From Candidatus Zixiibacteriota bacterium (GTDB lineage Bacteria > Zixibacteria > MSB-5A5 > GN15 > FEB-12), in contig JADFLZ010000151.1 of NCBI GenBank assembly GCA_022564135.1, positions 1 to 5,919 of the forward strand: a stretch of 5,919 nt of DNA, read 5' to 3'. The notes below the pieces were generated by a model. It worked only from the letters and a program-made list of their open reading frames with translations. It ran no database searches and was not told the origin of the DNA. Positions 5,526 to 5,919 of the stretch are shown here, piece after piece; the first letter of the stretch is position 1, and every line of letters starts with the position of its first letter. The position numbers and the translations under genes are program-made.

Positions 5526-5919
5526 TCAACGTGGGCTAAGTAAGTCCAAAGCCTTTTCCTTGTTTTGAAATTGACTTCTTTCGCTTTGACAAGTAGCTGT
5601 AGCCCCAGTTGGAATGTGAGTCAGCCTCACGGCGCTTTCAACTTTCTGAACATTTTGACCGCCGTGGCTGCTGGCGCGAAAAGTCTCAACCTTAATGTCT
5701 CCCGAGTCAAGGTGAAACTCTTTATCTTCCATCTCTGGCAACACGGCCACCGTGGCCGTTGATGTATGTATCCTACCGCTGGACTCAGTTGAGGGAACCC
5801 GTTGAACTCGGTGCACTCCTGACTCGTATTTCAATTTTCCGTAGGAGCCTGCACCCGATATGCGGAAAACTACCTCTTTGATATTGCCTAGACCACCTTC
5901 ATTCAAAGATAGTTGCTGG
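5526..5919 (-). pseudogene. prfA: Peptide chain release factor 1 (RF1) fragment, 3'-truncated; 5' end beyond the window
   Basis: The window holds 130 codons in frame, ending at a TGA at 5526-5528; the gene starts beyond the right edge. RF1 hallmarks are clear: GSYGKLKYESGVHRVQRVP, the PST tripeptide (P-x-T, RF1 type, whereas RF2 has SPF), GRIHTSTATVAVLPE, and the catalytic GGQ at 5655-5663 followed by NVQKVESAVRLTHIPTG. RF1 releases the finished peptide at UAA and UAG codons in the ribosomal A site. The reading ends with NKEKALDLLSPR, about 30 residues after the GGQ, where RF1 proteins normally continue for roughly 90 more residues, including the GSGDR and RTYNFPQ region. None of the three forward frames downstream restores this region, so a simple frameshift does not explain the loss. 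A functional RF1 would be expected elsewhere in the genome. The alternative is an assembly join. Family assignment is very secure; pseudogene status is an inference. Confidence 0.8.

Noticed and set aside
5526..5570. Frameshift in prfA that might restore the full RF1
   Set aside because: None of the three forward frames after the stop yields the expected RF1 C-terminal motifs before gene A begins.

Overview
The window is an almost fully coding stretch in which every supported gene lies on the minus strand. Reading in the direction of transcription (from high to low coordinates), it holds: the 3' part of a release-factor-1 gene (prfA) that stops early; a short secreted protein ending in a dockerin-like domain (569 aa from the preferred start); a long secreted protein with a sialidase-type (Asp-box) N-terminal region followed by the same C-terminal module and dockerin (1179 aa); and the first 50 codons of a third, homologous secreted protein that runs off the left edge. 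I see no RNA genes, CRISPR arrays, transposases or terminators, and no non-coding gap exceeds 82 bases.

Layout. Bases 5526-5919 are the prfA fragment. Bases 5444-5525 are a short spacer with a plausible ribosome binding site just before the start at 5443. Bases 3734-5443 are the short dockerin protein (called gene A here). After a 31-base spacer comes the long protein (gene B, 163-3702), and after a 10-base spacer the third protein (gene C, 152 to beyond base 1). All three secreted-protein genes have the same AAAGAG ribosome-binding element 5-6 bases before the ATG. The spacing suggests one transcription unit for A-B-C.

The main structural feature is a tandem duplication with a period of about 3550 bases. 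Bases 1 to about 1803 align almost without gaps to bases 3551 to about 5344. The repeat covers the C-terminal module and dockerin of one gene, the gene junction, and the signal peptide and start of the next gene. Gene A looks like gene B without its Asp-box region, so the array combines duplication with gain or loss of a module. The array begins directly after the truncated prfA, which suggests that its upstream edge is a recombination junction.

Organism. The two-repeat dockerin-like tails with NILDLT or DVLDLT and IFRGG motifs, preceded by a Cys-Cys-x-Gly-x-Arg-Gly-Asp linker, resemble tails I associate with secreted proteins of uncultured FCB-group lineages such as candidate phylum Zixibacteria. 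This rests on recollection of family style and was not searched. The genes probably encode exported, calcium-binding, multi-domain proteins. Substrate and partner are unknown, and no cohesin gene is visible here.
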